DNA of 64,000 bases, taken from positions 48,322-112,321 of the forward strand of contig NZ_UPHT01000138.1 of NCBI RefSeq assembly GCF_900566085.1. Direction: 5' to 3'. A program made the translations under genes and the position numbers. Positions 25,057-33,996 of this stretch are shown here, in pieces; the first letter of the stretch is position 1, and the number at the start of each line of letters is the position of its first letter. Source of the DNA: Mycobacterium attenuatum (GTDB taxonomy: Bacteria; Actinomycetota; Actinomycetes; Mycobacteriales; Mycobacteriaceae). Below the pieces are notes generated by a model, which was not told the DNA's origin, searched no databases, and saw nothing but the letters and a program-made list of their open reading frames with translations.

Positions 25057-25935
25057 CTACCGGTTGTTGGGTTTCTCTAGCTTCGCGGGCGCCGCATCCG
25101 TTTCGCGCCGTGCCAGCAAGACGGCGTCATAGAGCTGACGTGACCGCACGCCCTGATGCGCCGCGGCCACCTCGCTGCACGCGTCCTTGACGCGGATACC
25201 GGCCGCAACCAGGCTCTCGACCTCCTCGACGAGCGACTGCGGGTCCACGAAAGGGGCCGCGCCGGCAAGTACCACGGTGATCTCGCCGAGCACGCCGCCG
25301 GCCGCCCAGGACACCAACTCGTCGAGCGATCCACGCACCACTTCCTCGTGCACCTTGGTCAGTTCCCGGCAGACTGCGGCCGAACGTGCGCCGCCGAGCT
25401 GTTCGACGGCATCGCGCAGGCATGCGGCCAGGCGCCGCGGGGATTCGAAAAACACGCAGGTGCGCGGCTCGTCGGCCAGAGAAGCAAGCCACGCCCGGCG
25501 CGCCGAGCCCTTGCGTGGGGCGAAGCCCTCGAAGCAGAACTTGTCCGACGGCAGGCCGGACACCACCAGCGCGGTTGTCACCGCCGACGGTCCGGGCAAA
25601 CACGTCACCGCAATCCCGATGTCGATGCACGCCGCGACCAGTCGATATCCAGGATCGTTGATCACGGGCATTCCCGCGTCGCTGACCACCAGCACCGTGG
25701 CGCCGGCTTGCATCGCTTCGACCAGCGCCGTCACCCGCAACGCCTCGACCCGGTCGAACAGGCTTACCACCCGCCCGCTGATCGTGACGTCAAGCGCCTT
25801 GGCCAATGTTTTGACCCGACGGGTATCCTCGGCTGCCACCACATCGGCACTGGCCAATGCGTCGATCAGGCGTGGCGACGCGTCCGCGGGCCGGCCCAAC
25901 GGGGTGGCGCCGAGCAACAGGCGGCCGGAACTCAT
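25057..25935 (-). CDS. rsmI: 16S rRNA (cytidine1402-2'-O)-methyltransferase
   Basis: Adds the 2'-O-methyl group to C1402 in the ribosomal P site, a tetrapyrrole-methylase-fold enzyme. Signatures: GRLLLGATPLGRPADASPR at the N-terminus, AAEDTRRVKTL, VVSDAGMPVINDPGYRLV, LPGPSAVTTALVVSGLP, and FFESPRRL. The ATG at 25935 gives 292 residues. It is divergent from the mannosyltransferase gene with only 24 bases between start codons, so the two share a very compact promoter region. It converges on the Rv1004c-like gene. Confidence 0.95.
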   Translation of the reverse strand: MSSGRLLLGATPLGRPADASPRLIDALASADVVAAEDTRRVKTLAKALDVTISGRVVSLFDRVEALRVTALVEAMQAGATVLVVSDAGMPVINDPGYRLVAACIDIGIAVTCLPGPSAVTTALVVSGLPSDKFCFEGFAPRKGSARRAWLASLADEPRTCVFFESPRRLAACLRDAVEQLGGARSAAVCRELTKVHEEVVRGSLDELVSWAAGGVLGEITVVLAGAAPFVDPQSLVEEVESLVAAGIRVKDACSEVAAAHQGVRSRQLYDAVLLARRETDAAPAKLEKPNNR

Positions 25936-25959
25936 GACGGACAGCCTACGATCGACCTG

Positions 25960-27516
25960 ATGACCGCCCCGCCCCAACAGACTTCCGGCCTGGCCGAGGA
26001 GCGTGCGGTACCCGTCATCAGTCCCGGCCCGCTGATGCCGATCGCCGACTTCGGCCCGGCAGACCGGATGCGCGGCTGGATTGTCACCGCCGTGATCACG
26101 CTGCTCGCCGCGGGGACCCGGTTCTTCAACCTCGGCTCGCCGACCGATGCCGGCACGCCGATTTTCGACGAGAAGCACTACGCCCCCCAGGCATGGCAGG
26201 TGCTACACAACCACGGCGTCGAAGACAATCCCGGGTTCGGCCTGGTCGTTCATCCCCCGGTCGGCAAGCAGATGATCGCGATCGGTGAGGCGCTGTTCGG
26301 TTACACCGGGTTGGGGTGGCGGTTCAGCGGCGCGGTGCTGGGCGTCATTCTGGTGGCGCTGGTGACGCGGACCGTCCGGCGGATCACCCGGTCGACCCTG
26401 GTCGGGGGTATCGCCGGAGTGCTGCTCATTTGTGACGGAGTCAGCTTTGTCGCAGCCCGGACCGCGCTGCTGGACGGCTTCCTGACGTTCTTCGTGGTCG
26501 CGGCCTTCGGCGCCTTGATTGTCGACCGCGATCAGGTTCGCCAGCGCATGCACGTCGCACTGACCGAGAACCGGGTCGCCGAGACGGTGTGGGGACCACG
26601 GCTGGGAGTGCGCTGGTGGCGCTTCGGCGCCGGGGTGCTGCTCGGATTGGCGTTCGCAACCAAGTGGTCGGGTCTCTACTTCATGGCCTTCTTCGGCGCC
26701 ATGTCCTTGGCGTTCGACGTGGCGGCGCGCCGGCAGTACCAGGTGCCGCGACCGTGGCTGGGGACGCTGCGGCGCGATCTGTTGCCCACCGGATACGCGC
26801 TGGCTGTGATCCCGTTCGCGGTCTACCTGGCCAGCTATGCCGGTTGGTTCGCCTCCGAGACCGCGATCGACCGCCACCAGGTGGGCCAGACGATCGGACC
26901 GCACAGTGTGATCCCGCTGCCCGACGCGATTCGCTCACTGTGGTACTACACCGCCAAGGCTTTCCATTTCCATGCGACGCTGACGAATTCGGCTGGCAAC
27001 CACCACCCGTGGGAGTCCAAGCCATGGAGCTGGCCGATGTCGTTGCGGCCGGTGTTGTATGCCATCGACCAACAAAACGTGCCGGGCTGCGGCGAGCAGT
27101 CGTGCATCAGGGCCGAGATGCTCATCGGCACTCCGGCCATGTGGTGGCTAGCGGTGCCGGTCCTGCTGTATGCCGCCTGGCGCATGTTCGTCCGGCGGGA
27201 CTGGCGCTATGCGGTGGTGCTGGTCGGCTACTGCGCCGGCTGGCTGCCGTGGTTTGCCGATATCGATCGGCAGATGTACTTCTTCTACGCCGCGACCATG
27301 GGCCCGTTTCTGGTGATGGCCATCGCGATGATTCTCGGGGACGTCCTCTACCAATCCGGTCAGGGCGCGGAGCGGCGCACCTTGGGGCTGATCGTGGTGA
27401 GCTGTTATGTCGCTTTGGTGGTGACCAACTTCGCCTGGCTGTTCCCGATACTGACCGGGCTGCCCATCTCACAGCAGACCTGGAACATGGAGATCTGGCT
27501 GCCCAGCTGGCGGTGA
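25960..27516 (+). CDS. pmt: Protein O-mannosyltransferase (GT39)
   Basis: Integral membrane enzyme that transfers mannose from polyprenyl-phosphate mannose to secreted proteins during Sec export. The ATG at 25960 gives 518 residues with about eleven membrane segments. The first extracellular loop holds FDEKHYAPQAW near residue 69, with the acidic pair needed for catalysis in PMT family enzymes, followed by VHPPVGKQ. Later motifs are FATKWSGLYF and NHHPWESKPWSWP. The C-terminal membrane half contains WLPWFADIDRQMYFFYA. It matches M. tuberculosis Rv1002c, whose inactivation attenuates virulence. Confidence 0.95.
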   Translation: MTAPPQQTSGLAEERAVPVISPGPLMPIADFGPADRMRGWIVTAVITLLAAGTRFFNLGSPTDAGTPIFDEKHYAPQAWQVLHNHGVEDNPGFGLVVHPPVGKQMIAIGEALFGYTGLGWRFSGAVLGVILVALVTRTVRRITRSTLVGGIAGVLLICDGVSFVAARTALLDGFLTFFVVAAFGALIVDRDQVRQRMHVALTENRVAETVWGPRLGVRWWRFGAGVLLGLAFATKWSGLYFMAFFGAMSLAFDVAARRQYQVPRPWLGTLRRDLLPTGYALAVIPFAVYLASYAGWFASETAIDRHQVGQTIGPHSVIPLPDAIRSLWYYTAKAFHFHATLTNSAGNHHPWESKPWSWPMSLRPVLYAIDQQNVPGCGEQSCIRAEMLIGTPAMWWLAVPVLLYAAWRMFVRRDWRYAVVLVGYCAGWLPWFADIDRQMYFFYAATMGPFLVMAIAMILGDVLYQSGQGAERRTLGLIVVSCYVALVVTNFAWLFPILTGLPISQQTWNMEIWLPSWR

Positions 27517-27647
27517 CGTCTTCGCGGCGATGCGCGCGAATTTGCCAGCCACCGGTTGCGGTGGTGTGCGCCCGGTCATTGCGACGTTGAAACTTCGGCC
27601 CCCGGCAGCAAAACGCTATCAATAGCATGAGCCGACGCGGCTATTAC

Positions 27648-27968
27648 CTAGTAGAGCTGTTCAGGGCAATAATATTTCGCGGCTATCACGGCGAATCGGG
27701 ATGCAGCGTCCAAATCAATTGGTGGATTTTGGATTTTCACCTGCTGGACGGCTTGCAGCCCTGATTGGCCGTGATGCAAGTTCCGGCACATCGCATGGGC
27801 GGACTCGATGGCGTGCTCGGGAGTTGAATAGGTGATGCCGACGTCCTGCAGGGCCGCGAGGAAACCCACGTCGCCAGAGCCGAGGTCAACGTCCGCGTCG
27901 GCCACTGCGGGCGCGGCGAGACCGATCGTCGTGACAATGCTCAGCACTAGCCCCATCAGCAGTCTCAC
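27648..27968 (-). CDS. Secreted DUF732 protein
   Basis: A 106-residue exported protein. The GTG at 27968 is preceded by GGGGGGAG and starts a signal peptide (MRLLMGLVLSIVTTIGLAAP) with cleavage probably after AVADA. The mature part carries the DUF732 pattern FLAALQDVGITYSTPEHAI, AHAMC, LDLDAASRFAVIAAKYYCPEQL, with two cysteines that probably form a disulfide. This family is expanded in mycobacteria and has no known function. It converges with pmt. A decayed relative may lie a few hundred bases upstream. Confidence 0.85.
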   Translation of the reverse strand: MRLLMGLVLSIVTTIGLAAPAVADADVDLGSGDVGFLAALQDVGITYSTPEHAIESAHAMCRNLHHGQSGLQAVQQVKIQNPPIDLDAASRFAVIAAKYYCPEQLY

Positions 27969-28106
27969 GGCTCCCCCCTTGTTCCCACGCTCGGCGGTTG
28001 GACCCAACTGCGTTTACCTGATGGCGTGGATCGCGATGCAATCCCGGCCGCGAGCCGCCGATATGGAATTGCCGCGCTGATCGCGGGCACTCTGTGGCGA
28101 TTGCCC

Positions 28107-28129
28107 AGTCCTTTGCGACAGAAAGGACT
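28107..28129. other. Perfect 8-bp inverted repeat (hairpin or operator)
   Basis: AGTCCTTT and AAAGGACT flank a 7-base spacer. No T-run follows on either side, so an operator is as likely as a terminator. It lies about 140 bases upstream of the DUF732 start. Confidence 0.45.
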
Positions 28130-28172
28130 CACTGTCGTCCCGAATGCGGTGGTCAATATCGTCAACTTCCCC

Positions 28173-28274
28173 TCAAGCCATTTGCCTCACAAAGCCTTCT
28201 TCCCGACAGGCAGCATGCCAATAGAGAACACCGGGGGTCCAATATGTAATGCCTAACCATTGATAAGCGGCAGC
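28173..28274 (-). pseudogene. Possible DUF732 remnant
   Basis: The translated piece AAAYQWLGITYWTPGVL, followed by HAACREEGF, resembles the GITYSTP...AHAMC core of the intact DUF732 gene nearby, but the signal peptide and C-terminal half are missing and the upstream sequence of the same frame is Arg/Gly-rich. It looks like a decayed copy; chance similarity is possible. Confidence 0.3.
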
Positions 28275-28573
28275 AATGATCACTCGCGCAATCGTGTGCT
28301 CATCGAAAAAGCCGTCTCCGCGGCCCCGCGGTTCGCGCTGAGCCCCGTTTGCTCGACGGCGGGCGCCAGAGAACCGGCCGGCCCCTGCCCGCCCAGATCG
28401 GTCTGGGCTGAACAGCAACAACGATTTGCGCTCAGCGTCGGCGACGGGCCGGAATCTCGGCGGTCCTACCGATAATGCGCTTCAACGGAATCGGCCCCGA
28501 AGCCCTGGCGCCCGCCACACCCCGATCCGCCAAGATTGCCGGCCTGCCGGTGCGCGTCTTTGCGACGCATACG

Positions 28574-29779
28574 CTATAGCGGGTCGCGCGCGGCCGGGCA
28601 GGACATGCAGCGCGGCCCGCCACGGCCGGTGCCCAGCTCCGAGCCGGCGATGGTCAGCACTTCGATGCCCGCCGCCTCCAGCCGGGCGTTGGTTTGCGCG
28701 TTGCGCTCGTAGGCGACCACGACCCCGGGCGACAGGGCCAAGGTGTTGTTACCGTCGTCCCATTGCTCGCGTTCGGCAACGACGGGGTCCAGGCCGGTGT
28801 CGATGACCCGCAGCTTGTCGATGCCCATCGCGTTGGCGGCGGCCTGCACAAACGGGGCCGCATCGCTGATCGTCACGCCATTGGGACAGCGCCGGATCGT
28901 GAACGCCGACAAGGTGTCGACGACGGCGGCGTACATCACGACGGTGTCGACGTCGACCATGGTGCATACGGTGTCCAGATGCATTTGCGCTCGCTTCTGG
29001 GCGATCGGCACCGCGAGCACGGTGTGGGCGAGATCGTCATCAAAAAGGCTGCGCGCCAAGGCTTCCGCGCCGGCCGGGGTGGTGCGCTCGCCGACTCCGA
29101 CGGCAACCACTCCGGGGGCCAGCAACAGCACGTCGCCACCTTCGACGGGAGCGGTGCGTGATTCGTAGGCCCGCCGCACCCCGGTGAAGCGTGGGTGATG
29201 GGCATAGATGATGTCGGTCAACGACGCCTCCCGAACCCGCGCCCGCAGCGCCAGCGACGGGATGACCACCCGTGGGCCGATCCAGATCGACGAGTCCCGG
29301 GTGAACACCAGGTTCGGCAGTGGCTCGATGACGAAATCGCCATCCTGATGCATGCGGACCACCAGCGACACGTCGATCGCGATATCCGACGGCAACTCGC
29401 TGAACGTCATGCCGGCCGTCAGCACATGCGCCAGCCGAACCGGGTCGAGACTACGCAAGTAAGCCGAAAGCTGTTGCGCCAATGGCAATCCTAGTCGGCG
29501 CGCGTCAACAGCGGCGGCGACGCCCTGCATCCGGGCGGCCCCGCTGGCCAGCGCCTCGGTCAGCAGCTGTGACAGCAGCAATACCGTAATCCCCCGCGAG
29601 CGCAACAGTTCGGCGAACTCGTCGTGTTCCTCTTGCGCGCGCGACACCCAGGGCAGTCCGTCGAACAGTAGCTGGTCGCTGTTGCGCGGGGTGAGCCGGC
29701 GCAATTCGGCGCCCGGGCGATGCAGGATGGCGACCCGTAACGTGCCTACCTCGGAATTGGATCCCAACTCGACGCCCAC
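28574..29779 (-). CDS. arcA: Arginine deiminase
   Basis: Hydrolyses arginine to citrulline and ammonia, first step of the arginine deiminase pathway. All catalytic regions are present: PNLVFTRDSS, EGGDVLLLAPG, MHLDTVCTMVD with the catalytic His, and the C-terminal GGPRCMSCPAARDPL with the nucleophilic Cys at about 391. At 401 residues it is full length and close to M. tuberculosis Rv1001. No arcB, arcC or antiporter gene is adjacent, so the pathway is incomplete locally. The GTG start lies in a short divergent region shared with the alkB-like gene. Confidence 0.94.
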   Translation of the reverse strand: MGVELGSNSEVGTLRVAILHRPGAELRRLTPRNSDQLLFDGLPWVSRAQEEHDEFAELLRSRGITVLLLSQLLTEALASGAARMQGVAAAVDARRLGLPLAQQLSAYLRSLDPVRLAHVLTAGMTFSELPSDIAIDVSLVVRMHQDGDFVIEPLPNLVFTRDSSIWIGPRVVIPSLALRARVREASLTDIIYAHHPRFTGVRRAYESRTAPVEGGDVLLLAPGVVAVGVGERTTPAGAEALARSLFDDDLAHTVLAVPIAQKRAQMHLDTVCTMVDVDTVVMYAAVVDTLSAFTIRRCPNGVTISDAAPFVQAAANAMGIDKLRVIDTGLDPVVAEREQWDDGNNTLALSPGVVVAYERNAQTNARLEAAGIEVLTIAGSELGTGRGGPRCMSCPAARDPL

Positions 29780-29858
29780 AGCATCAAACCGTAGCCGTGG
29801 CCGGCAGGCGGGCGCCGCATACCCATTCCTCGAACTGGTGTGCGATAAACTTGCGGTC

Positions 29859-30455
29859 GTGGCGTTAGCGGTTCAGGGCTCGCTTTTCGAGCACAACGAG
29901 CGAAGACAACTCGGCAACGGCGCCTTCATCGACATCCGGGCGGGCTGGCTGCACGGTGGCGATGACCTGCTGGCGGCGCTGCTGGCCGATGTGCCGTGGC
30001 GCTCCGAACGGCGCCAGATGTATGACCGGGTGGTCGACGTGCCGCGCCTGGTGAGTTTCCACGACCTGACCGTCGAGGACCCGCCGCATCCACAACTGAC
30101 GCGAATTCGCAGGCGGCTCAACGACATCTACGGAGGTGAGCTGGGTGAGCCGTTCACCACCGCAGGCCTGTGCTACTACCGCGACGGCTCCGACAGCGTG
30201 GCCTGGCATGGCGACACGATCGGCCGCAGCAGCACCGAGGACACCATGGTGGCGATCGTCAGCCTCGGCGCCACCCGGGCGTTTGCATTACGCCCGCGCG
30301 GCGGCGGAACCTCGTTGCGCTTTCCGCTGGCACATGGGGATCTGCTGGTGATGGGCGGATCGTGTCAGCGCACCTGGGAGCATTCCGTACCCAAGACGTC
30401 GGCGCCCACCGGCCCGCGGGTCAGCATCCAGTTCCGGCCCCGCGACGTCCGCTAG
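29859..30455 (+). CDS. AlkB-family 2-oxoglutarate/Fe(II) dioxygenase
   Basis: DNA/RNA repair-type dioxygenase that oxidatively removes alkyl groups from bases. The GTG at 29859 gives 198 residues. The iron-binding HxD is His117-Gly-Asp119 (AWHGDTIG) and the distal His is about residue 175 (WEHSVPK). The 2-oxoglutarate-binding arginines are in RVSIQFRPR. TAGLCYYRDGSDSVAWHGD is typical of the AlkB group close to eukaryotic ALKBH2/3. It matches the position of Rv1000c and diverges from arcA. Confidence 0.9.
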   Translation: MALAVQGSLFEHNERRQLGNGAFIDIRAGWLHGGDDLLAALLADVPWRSERRQMYDRVVDVPRLVSFHDLTVEDPPHPQLTRIRRRLNDIYGGELGEPFTTAGLCYYRDGSDSVAWHGDTIGRSSTEDTMVAIVSLGATRAFALRPRGGGTSLRFPLAHGDLLVMGGSCQRTWEHSVPKTSAPTGPRVSIQFRPRDVR

Positions 30456-30464
30456 AGAGATCAG

Positions 30465-31118
30465 TCAGCCACGGATTGCGGCCACCGCTTTGACCAGCAG
30501 GTCGCGGGCACGCTGAACATCGACCGCGGCGACCGGCTGATTCGGGATCACCAACGGGTTGGCGATCACGTTGACCTGGTAGTAACCGAATTGCGCTGAG
30601 TAGTCGTAAAGTTCGCCGGTGCGGGCGGACCCGTCGACCAGCGCCTGCAGCACACGGTGTACGCCGAGCGTCTGGGCACCATCGATGTGCGGCGCGGCAA
30701 CCACCTCGATGCCGCCGCGCACCTGTGCCCCGGAGAAGGCGATCCTGCCGCATTCTTTGCCCGGGTCGTTGAACGGCAGCTGTTGTGAGGTCTCCACCGC
30801 GATCACCACGAACCGGTTGCCGTTGCCCTCGGCCGAGACGGCGGCCATATTGCCCTGCACACCGGGCGGCATCTGCGGGCCCACGGCTGCTTTGGCACAG
30901 TTCGCCGGATCGAAACTCAGGCCGTCGGGCAGCTTGCGCGCGGCAAAAAACTGCGGGTCGATAGCCCTAAGCGGGACGTCGTTGACCGTGAACCCGGGTC
31001 CGAAGCTCGACTTCACATCGATGACCTTGGCAATGTCGGCCTTCGATGACTCGGAGGCACCCGGCGAACAACCGACGAGCAAGCACACCGCTGCCAGCGC
31101 CAGTACCACCTTCGACAT
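30465..31118 (-). CDS. Putative lipoprotein, DUF5642-type (copy 2)
   Basis: A 217-residue lipoprotein: MSKVVLALAAVCLLVGC is a clean signal with lipobox LVGC. The body has one globular domain with FGPGFTVNDVP, GIEVVAAPHIDGAQTLGV, YDYSAQFGYYQVNVIANP and a C-terminal RARDLLVKAVAAIRG. The last segment nearly repeats that of the next lipoprotein (DLLVKTVSAVRG), and both have PHIDGAxTL, so the two are paralogues. The family name is from memory. Function unknown. It converges with the alkB-like gene nine bases away. Confidence 0.75.
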   Translation of the reverse strand: MSKVVLALAAVCLLVGCSPGASESSKADIAKVIDVKSSFGPGFTVNDVPLRAIDPQFFAARKLPDGLSFDPANCAKAAVGPQMPPGVQGNMAAVSAEGNGNRFVVIAVETSQQLPFNDPGKECGRIAFSGAQVRGGIEVVAAPHIDGAQTLGVHRVLQALVDGSARTGELYDYSAQFGYYQVNVIANPLVIPNQPVAAVDVQRARDLLVKAVAAIRG

Positions 31119-31145
31119 CGTGGCCACCCTACCCAACGCGGAGGC

Positions 31146-31826
31146 TCAGCCGCGTACCGCCGACACCGTTTTGACCAGCAGATCCGCGGCAAACTGCGCC
31201 GGCAACGGCGGAAGCATGGACCCGGGGTCGGTGGTCAGCGTGGTGAAAGCGTAGTAGTCACCCAGATAGGCGATGAAAGTATATGTGCGCGAATCGATTT
31301 CGGTGCCGGACTCCACGGAGGTGCGGATATCGGCCACCATGGCCAGAGTTGGCGCGCCGTCGATATGCGGCGGGTCGATGAGACGGATGGCCGCGCTGGT
31401 GTGTCCGTCCGACATCGTCCACTGCGCACACCCCGCGACCTGTCCGTCTCCCGGCACCGCCGGGCCCGGTGGCGGCACGGCCACCACGACGGCGTCGACG
31501 ATGCCGCCGGCCCCCGAACCGGACACGCCCTGCGCGGACTGGCCGCGGCCATTGCCGGGGTCGGCGAAAAGCGCGCATGGTGCGGGCTGAGCGCTCGCGT
31601 TGGACCCCAGGCTCCAGATCACCCGCGGCGCGGCCCCCGCCGGAATTTCCCTGGTCACTTCGTAACCCGCCGGCAGCTCGCGGCTGAGCCTTTTGATGTT
31701 GGCCGGGTTGACGGTCGTGGGATGAGCCGGCGATGAGGTATGGGCCGGCTCGGTCACCGGCCCCGTCGAAGGCGCGCAAGCGGCCGCCAGCACCGTCGTC
31801 ATCACGCCAATCCACAACGGCCGCAA
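31146..31826 (-). CDS. Putative lipoprotein, DUF5642-type (copy 1)
   Basis: Paralogue of the neighbouring lipoprotein, about 226 residues from a TTG start at 31826 (MRPLWIGVMTTVLAAAC, lipobox-like AAAC). The start is uncertain because no clear ribosome binding site is seen, but an upstream start would run into the preceding acetyltransferase gene. A Thr/Pro-rich linker is followed by the shared domain with ELPAGYEVTREIP, DPPHIDGAPTLAM, YTFIAYLGDYYAFTTL and DLLVKTVSAVRG. It starts 11 bases after the acetyltransferase stop, suggesting one transcript of three genes. It occupies the Rv0999 slot. Confidence 0.72.
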   Translation of the reverse strand: MRPLWIGVMTTVLAAACAPSTGPVTEPAHTSSPAHPTTVNPANIKRLSRELPAGYEVTREIPAGAAPRVIWSLGSNASAQPAPCALFADPGNGRGQSAQGVSGSGAGGIVDAVVVAVPPPGPAVPGDGQVAGCAQWTMSDGHTSAAIRLIDPPHIDGAPTLAMVADIRTSVESGTEIDSRTYTFIAYLGDYYAFTTLTTDPGSMLPPLPAQFAADLLVKTVSAVRG

Positions 31827-31837
31827 GGTCGCCGGCC

Positions 31838-32839
31838 CTAGCTCACGGCCTCGATCACCTGGCGGGCCACTACCCGGATCTGCTCGGCCAGCTCGCTGCC
31901 GAAGCCCAGATCTCGCGGGCCGGGCACCTCGATGACCGTGGTGATGACCCCGATGTCCTCGCGTTGCCACATCGCACCGTGACGGTCCATGATCGTGCGC
32001 ATCGCGAGATTGTCCGAAAGCATTCGCGCGGAGAATCTCTCGACGCCGCCGATGCGGGCGGCAACGGACAAGGCGCCGATCAGGAAGCTGCCGATCCCCC
32101 TGCCCTGGTAGGCATCGGCCACGGTGAAGGCAATTTCGGCGATCGCCGGATCACGTTCGTCGCGGATGAAGCGCGCGTCGGCCACCGGGTCGACGCCGTC
32201 GATCATCACCCACACGAAGTGGTCGACGTAGTCCACCTCGGACAGGTAGTGCATCATCGCCGCGTCCGGAACACGAGCCGACATGAATCGGCGATAGATC
32301 GTCTCGCTCGAGAAGTGGACGTGCCCATGCACGGTGCGCTCGCTGTCGCCGGGCAGCACCGGGCGCAGCAGCAGTTGGGTTCCGTCGCGGACCCGTACCG
32401 GGATGGGGGTGATGAACGCGGCCAGTCGCTGGCGAACCGTGCGTACCAGCCGCTCCATGATCCCGGGGATGTTGACCATCCGGTCCAGGGCTTCGCTGCC
32501 GCCGATCCAACCGGTCAGCGGCTCGACCGTGGTGACCGTGGCGGTTCGCGGGATATCGCGCAGCAAGGCGATTTCGCCGACGATCATGCCCGGCAGCGCT
32601 TGCTCGACGATCACCGCACCGTCGTCGCCGACGTGGATGACCTCGGCACTGCCCGAGGAGATGAGCAGAAACGACACCGCCTGCTCGCCCTGGCGCATCA
32701 GCACCTGGCCGGCTGGGGCGCGCAGCGGAGCCAGGCGGGCTGCCAGCGGCAACAAATCGTCGGCCGGACATCCCGCGAAGACGTCCATTCCGGCGAGTTC
32801 GGCTGTCCTAGCGCCGGTCAATTCGGCCATCCCGTCCAA
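31838..32839 (-). CDS. Cyclic-nucleotide-regulated lysine acetyltransferase (Rv0998/Pat-like)
   Basis: An N-terminal cNMP-binding domain (about 10-130; LLISSGSAEVIHVGDDG, PGMIVGEIALLRDIPRTATV, where the Glu and Arg contact cAMP) is fused to a GNAT acetyltransferase (about 150-320; AEIAFTVADAYQGRGIGSFL, the acetyl-CoA loop QGRGIG). In M. tuberculosis the orthologue acetylates acetyl-CoA synthetase and other enzymes when cAMP binds. The TTG at 32839 gives 333 residues, the length I recall for Rv0998, and has GTGGTGG just upstream. It is the last gene in the window in M. tuberculosis-like order. Confidence 0.93.
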   Translation of the reverse strand: MDGMAELTGARTAELAGMDVFAGCPADDLLPLAARLAPLRAPAGQVLMRQGEQAVSFLLISSGSAEVIHVGDDGAVIVEQALPGMIVGEIALLRDIPRTATVTTVEPLTGWIGGSEALDRMVNIPGIMERLVRTVRQRLAAFITPIPVRVRDGTQLLLRPVLPGDSERTVHGHVHFSSETIYRRFMSARVPDAAMMHYLSEVDYVDHFVWVMIDGVDPVADARFIRDERDPAIAEIAFTVADAYQGRGIGSFLIGALSVAARIGGVERFSARMLSDNLAMRTIMDRHGAMWQREDIGVITTVIEVPGPRDLGFGSELAEQIRVVARQVIEAVS

Positions 32840-32976
32840 TCCACCACAGCGCCAAGCCGGCTCGCGGTCCGATCCGCCCCAGGCTATGGCGTCGGCCACC
32901 GCTGCAGCAACACCGCACGGCGCAGACTAACCTCACACCAGGTAATTCAACCCCGGCTTGTTGGACCAGACCTGCG

Positions 32977-33723
32977 ATGAACACCAGTCAGGAACCGCGC
33001 GAGTTGACCCGCGGCCTGCTCACCACGGCCGCGGTGCTGCGGCACGGCTTCCTCGACGCGCTCGGTGAGTCGACGAGTTCGCCGGTTCCGACGGTTGCGC
33101 AGAAGGCGATGAACAGTCGGTTCGTCGCGACCGTGTACGAGCGGTTGTGGCGGCCGACGTCCTTCTACCTCGCCAGTGGTGTCACCACCCGGGACGAGCA
33201 GCGCCGCGCGGCCACCGCATTGCGGCTGTCCGGCGCCCACCGGTTGCTCGACGTGGCTTGCGGCCCAGGCAATTTCACCGCCCCACTGGCACGCTGCCTG
33301 CCGTCCGGTAGCCTCGCGGTGGGATTCGACATATCCGAACCGATGTTGACTCGTGCCGTGGTGGACAACTGCGGGCCACAGACCTGCTACGTCCGCGGCG
33401 ACGCCCGCACGCTGCCGTTCGCCGACGAAACATTCGATGCTGTGTGCTGTTTCGGTGCGCTGTACCTGATGCCCGAACCCTTCCGGGTCACCAGTGAAAT
33501 GCTGCGGGTGTTGCAGCCCGGCGGCCGGATCGCGATCCTGACCAGCTATGCCGGGCAAGCGGCGCCGGTTCGCAAGGCACTGACGGCAACAGCTGATTTG
33601 ATCGGGCTAACCATGTTCGACGGGCACAGCTTCATCGACCTGTTCTCCTCGGCCGGTCTGCTCGACATTGAGCAGCACGCACAGCGCGCGCTGCAGTTCG
33701 TCGCGGCCACCCGGCCCCGGTAA
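32977..33723 (+). CDS. SAM-dependent class I methyltransferase (UbiE-like)
   Basis: A 248-residue methyltransferase. The SAM-binding glycine loop is RLLDVACGPGNFT near residue 90, followed by the acidic GFDISEPML and the motif-II region RGDARTLPFADETFDAVCCFG, with LQPGGRIAILT as motif III. The substrate is unknown; this type methylates quinones, lipids or small molecules. It diverges from the acetyltransferase gene and is the first gene outside the M. tuberculosis-like order. It may be co-transcribed with nothing, since 270 bases separate it from the phospholipase gene. Confidence 0.85.
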   Translation: MNTSQEPRELTRGLLTTAAVLRHGFLDALGESTSSPVPTVAQKAMNSRFVATVYERLWRPTSFYLASGVTTRDEQRRAATALRLSGAHRLLDVACGPGNFTAPLARCLPSGSLAVGFDISEPMLTRAVVDNCGPQTCYVRGDARTLPFADETFDAVCCFGALYLMPEPFRVTSEMLRVLQPGGRIAILTSYAGQAAPVRKALTATADLIGLTMFDGHSFIDLFSSAGLLDIEQHAQRALQFVAATRPR

Positions 33724-33996
33724 GGCCCGCCCCCGGCGACCGGACGCAGAACACGTCCAGCACCGCGGCTCGACAGCTTCACGCATGCCAGCAAACCACC
33801 TGTGCAATCAGGGCCGGTTCATCAAAGACCTCGGGCCGTTGGTTGCCAGGAACTCCGGAAACGCCCGGGCCTAGCGAATCGACGCACGGCACTTGGCGAG
33901 CAATGCCAAAATCGGCGCGCGACACACCGGATTCGTGTCCCGGTTAATAATCGGCGCAAATCTACCCTGAACCCTCAGCAGGGCAGGGAGGACGTA

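Larger units (their letters stand above)
27969..28573. other. 605-base region without an intact gene
   Basis: Upstream of the DUF732 gene and downstream of arcA (both minus strand). It holds an 8-bp-stem hairpin (28107-28129) and a possible DUF732 relic (28173-28274). Nothing else was recognised. Confidence 0.5.
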
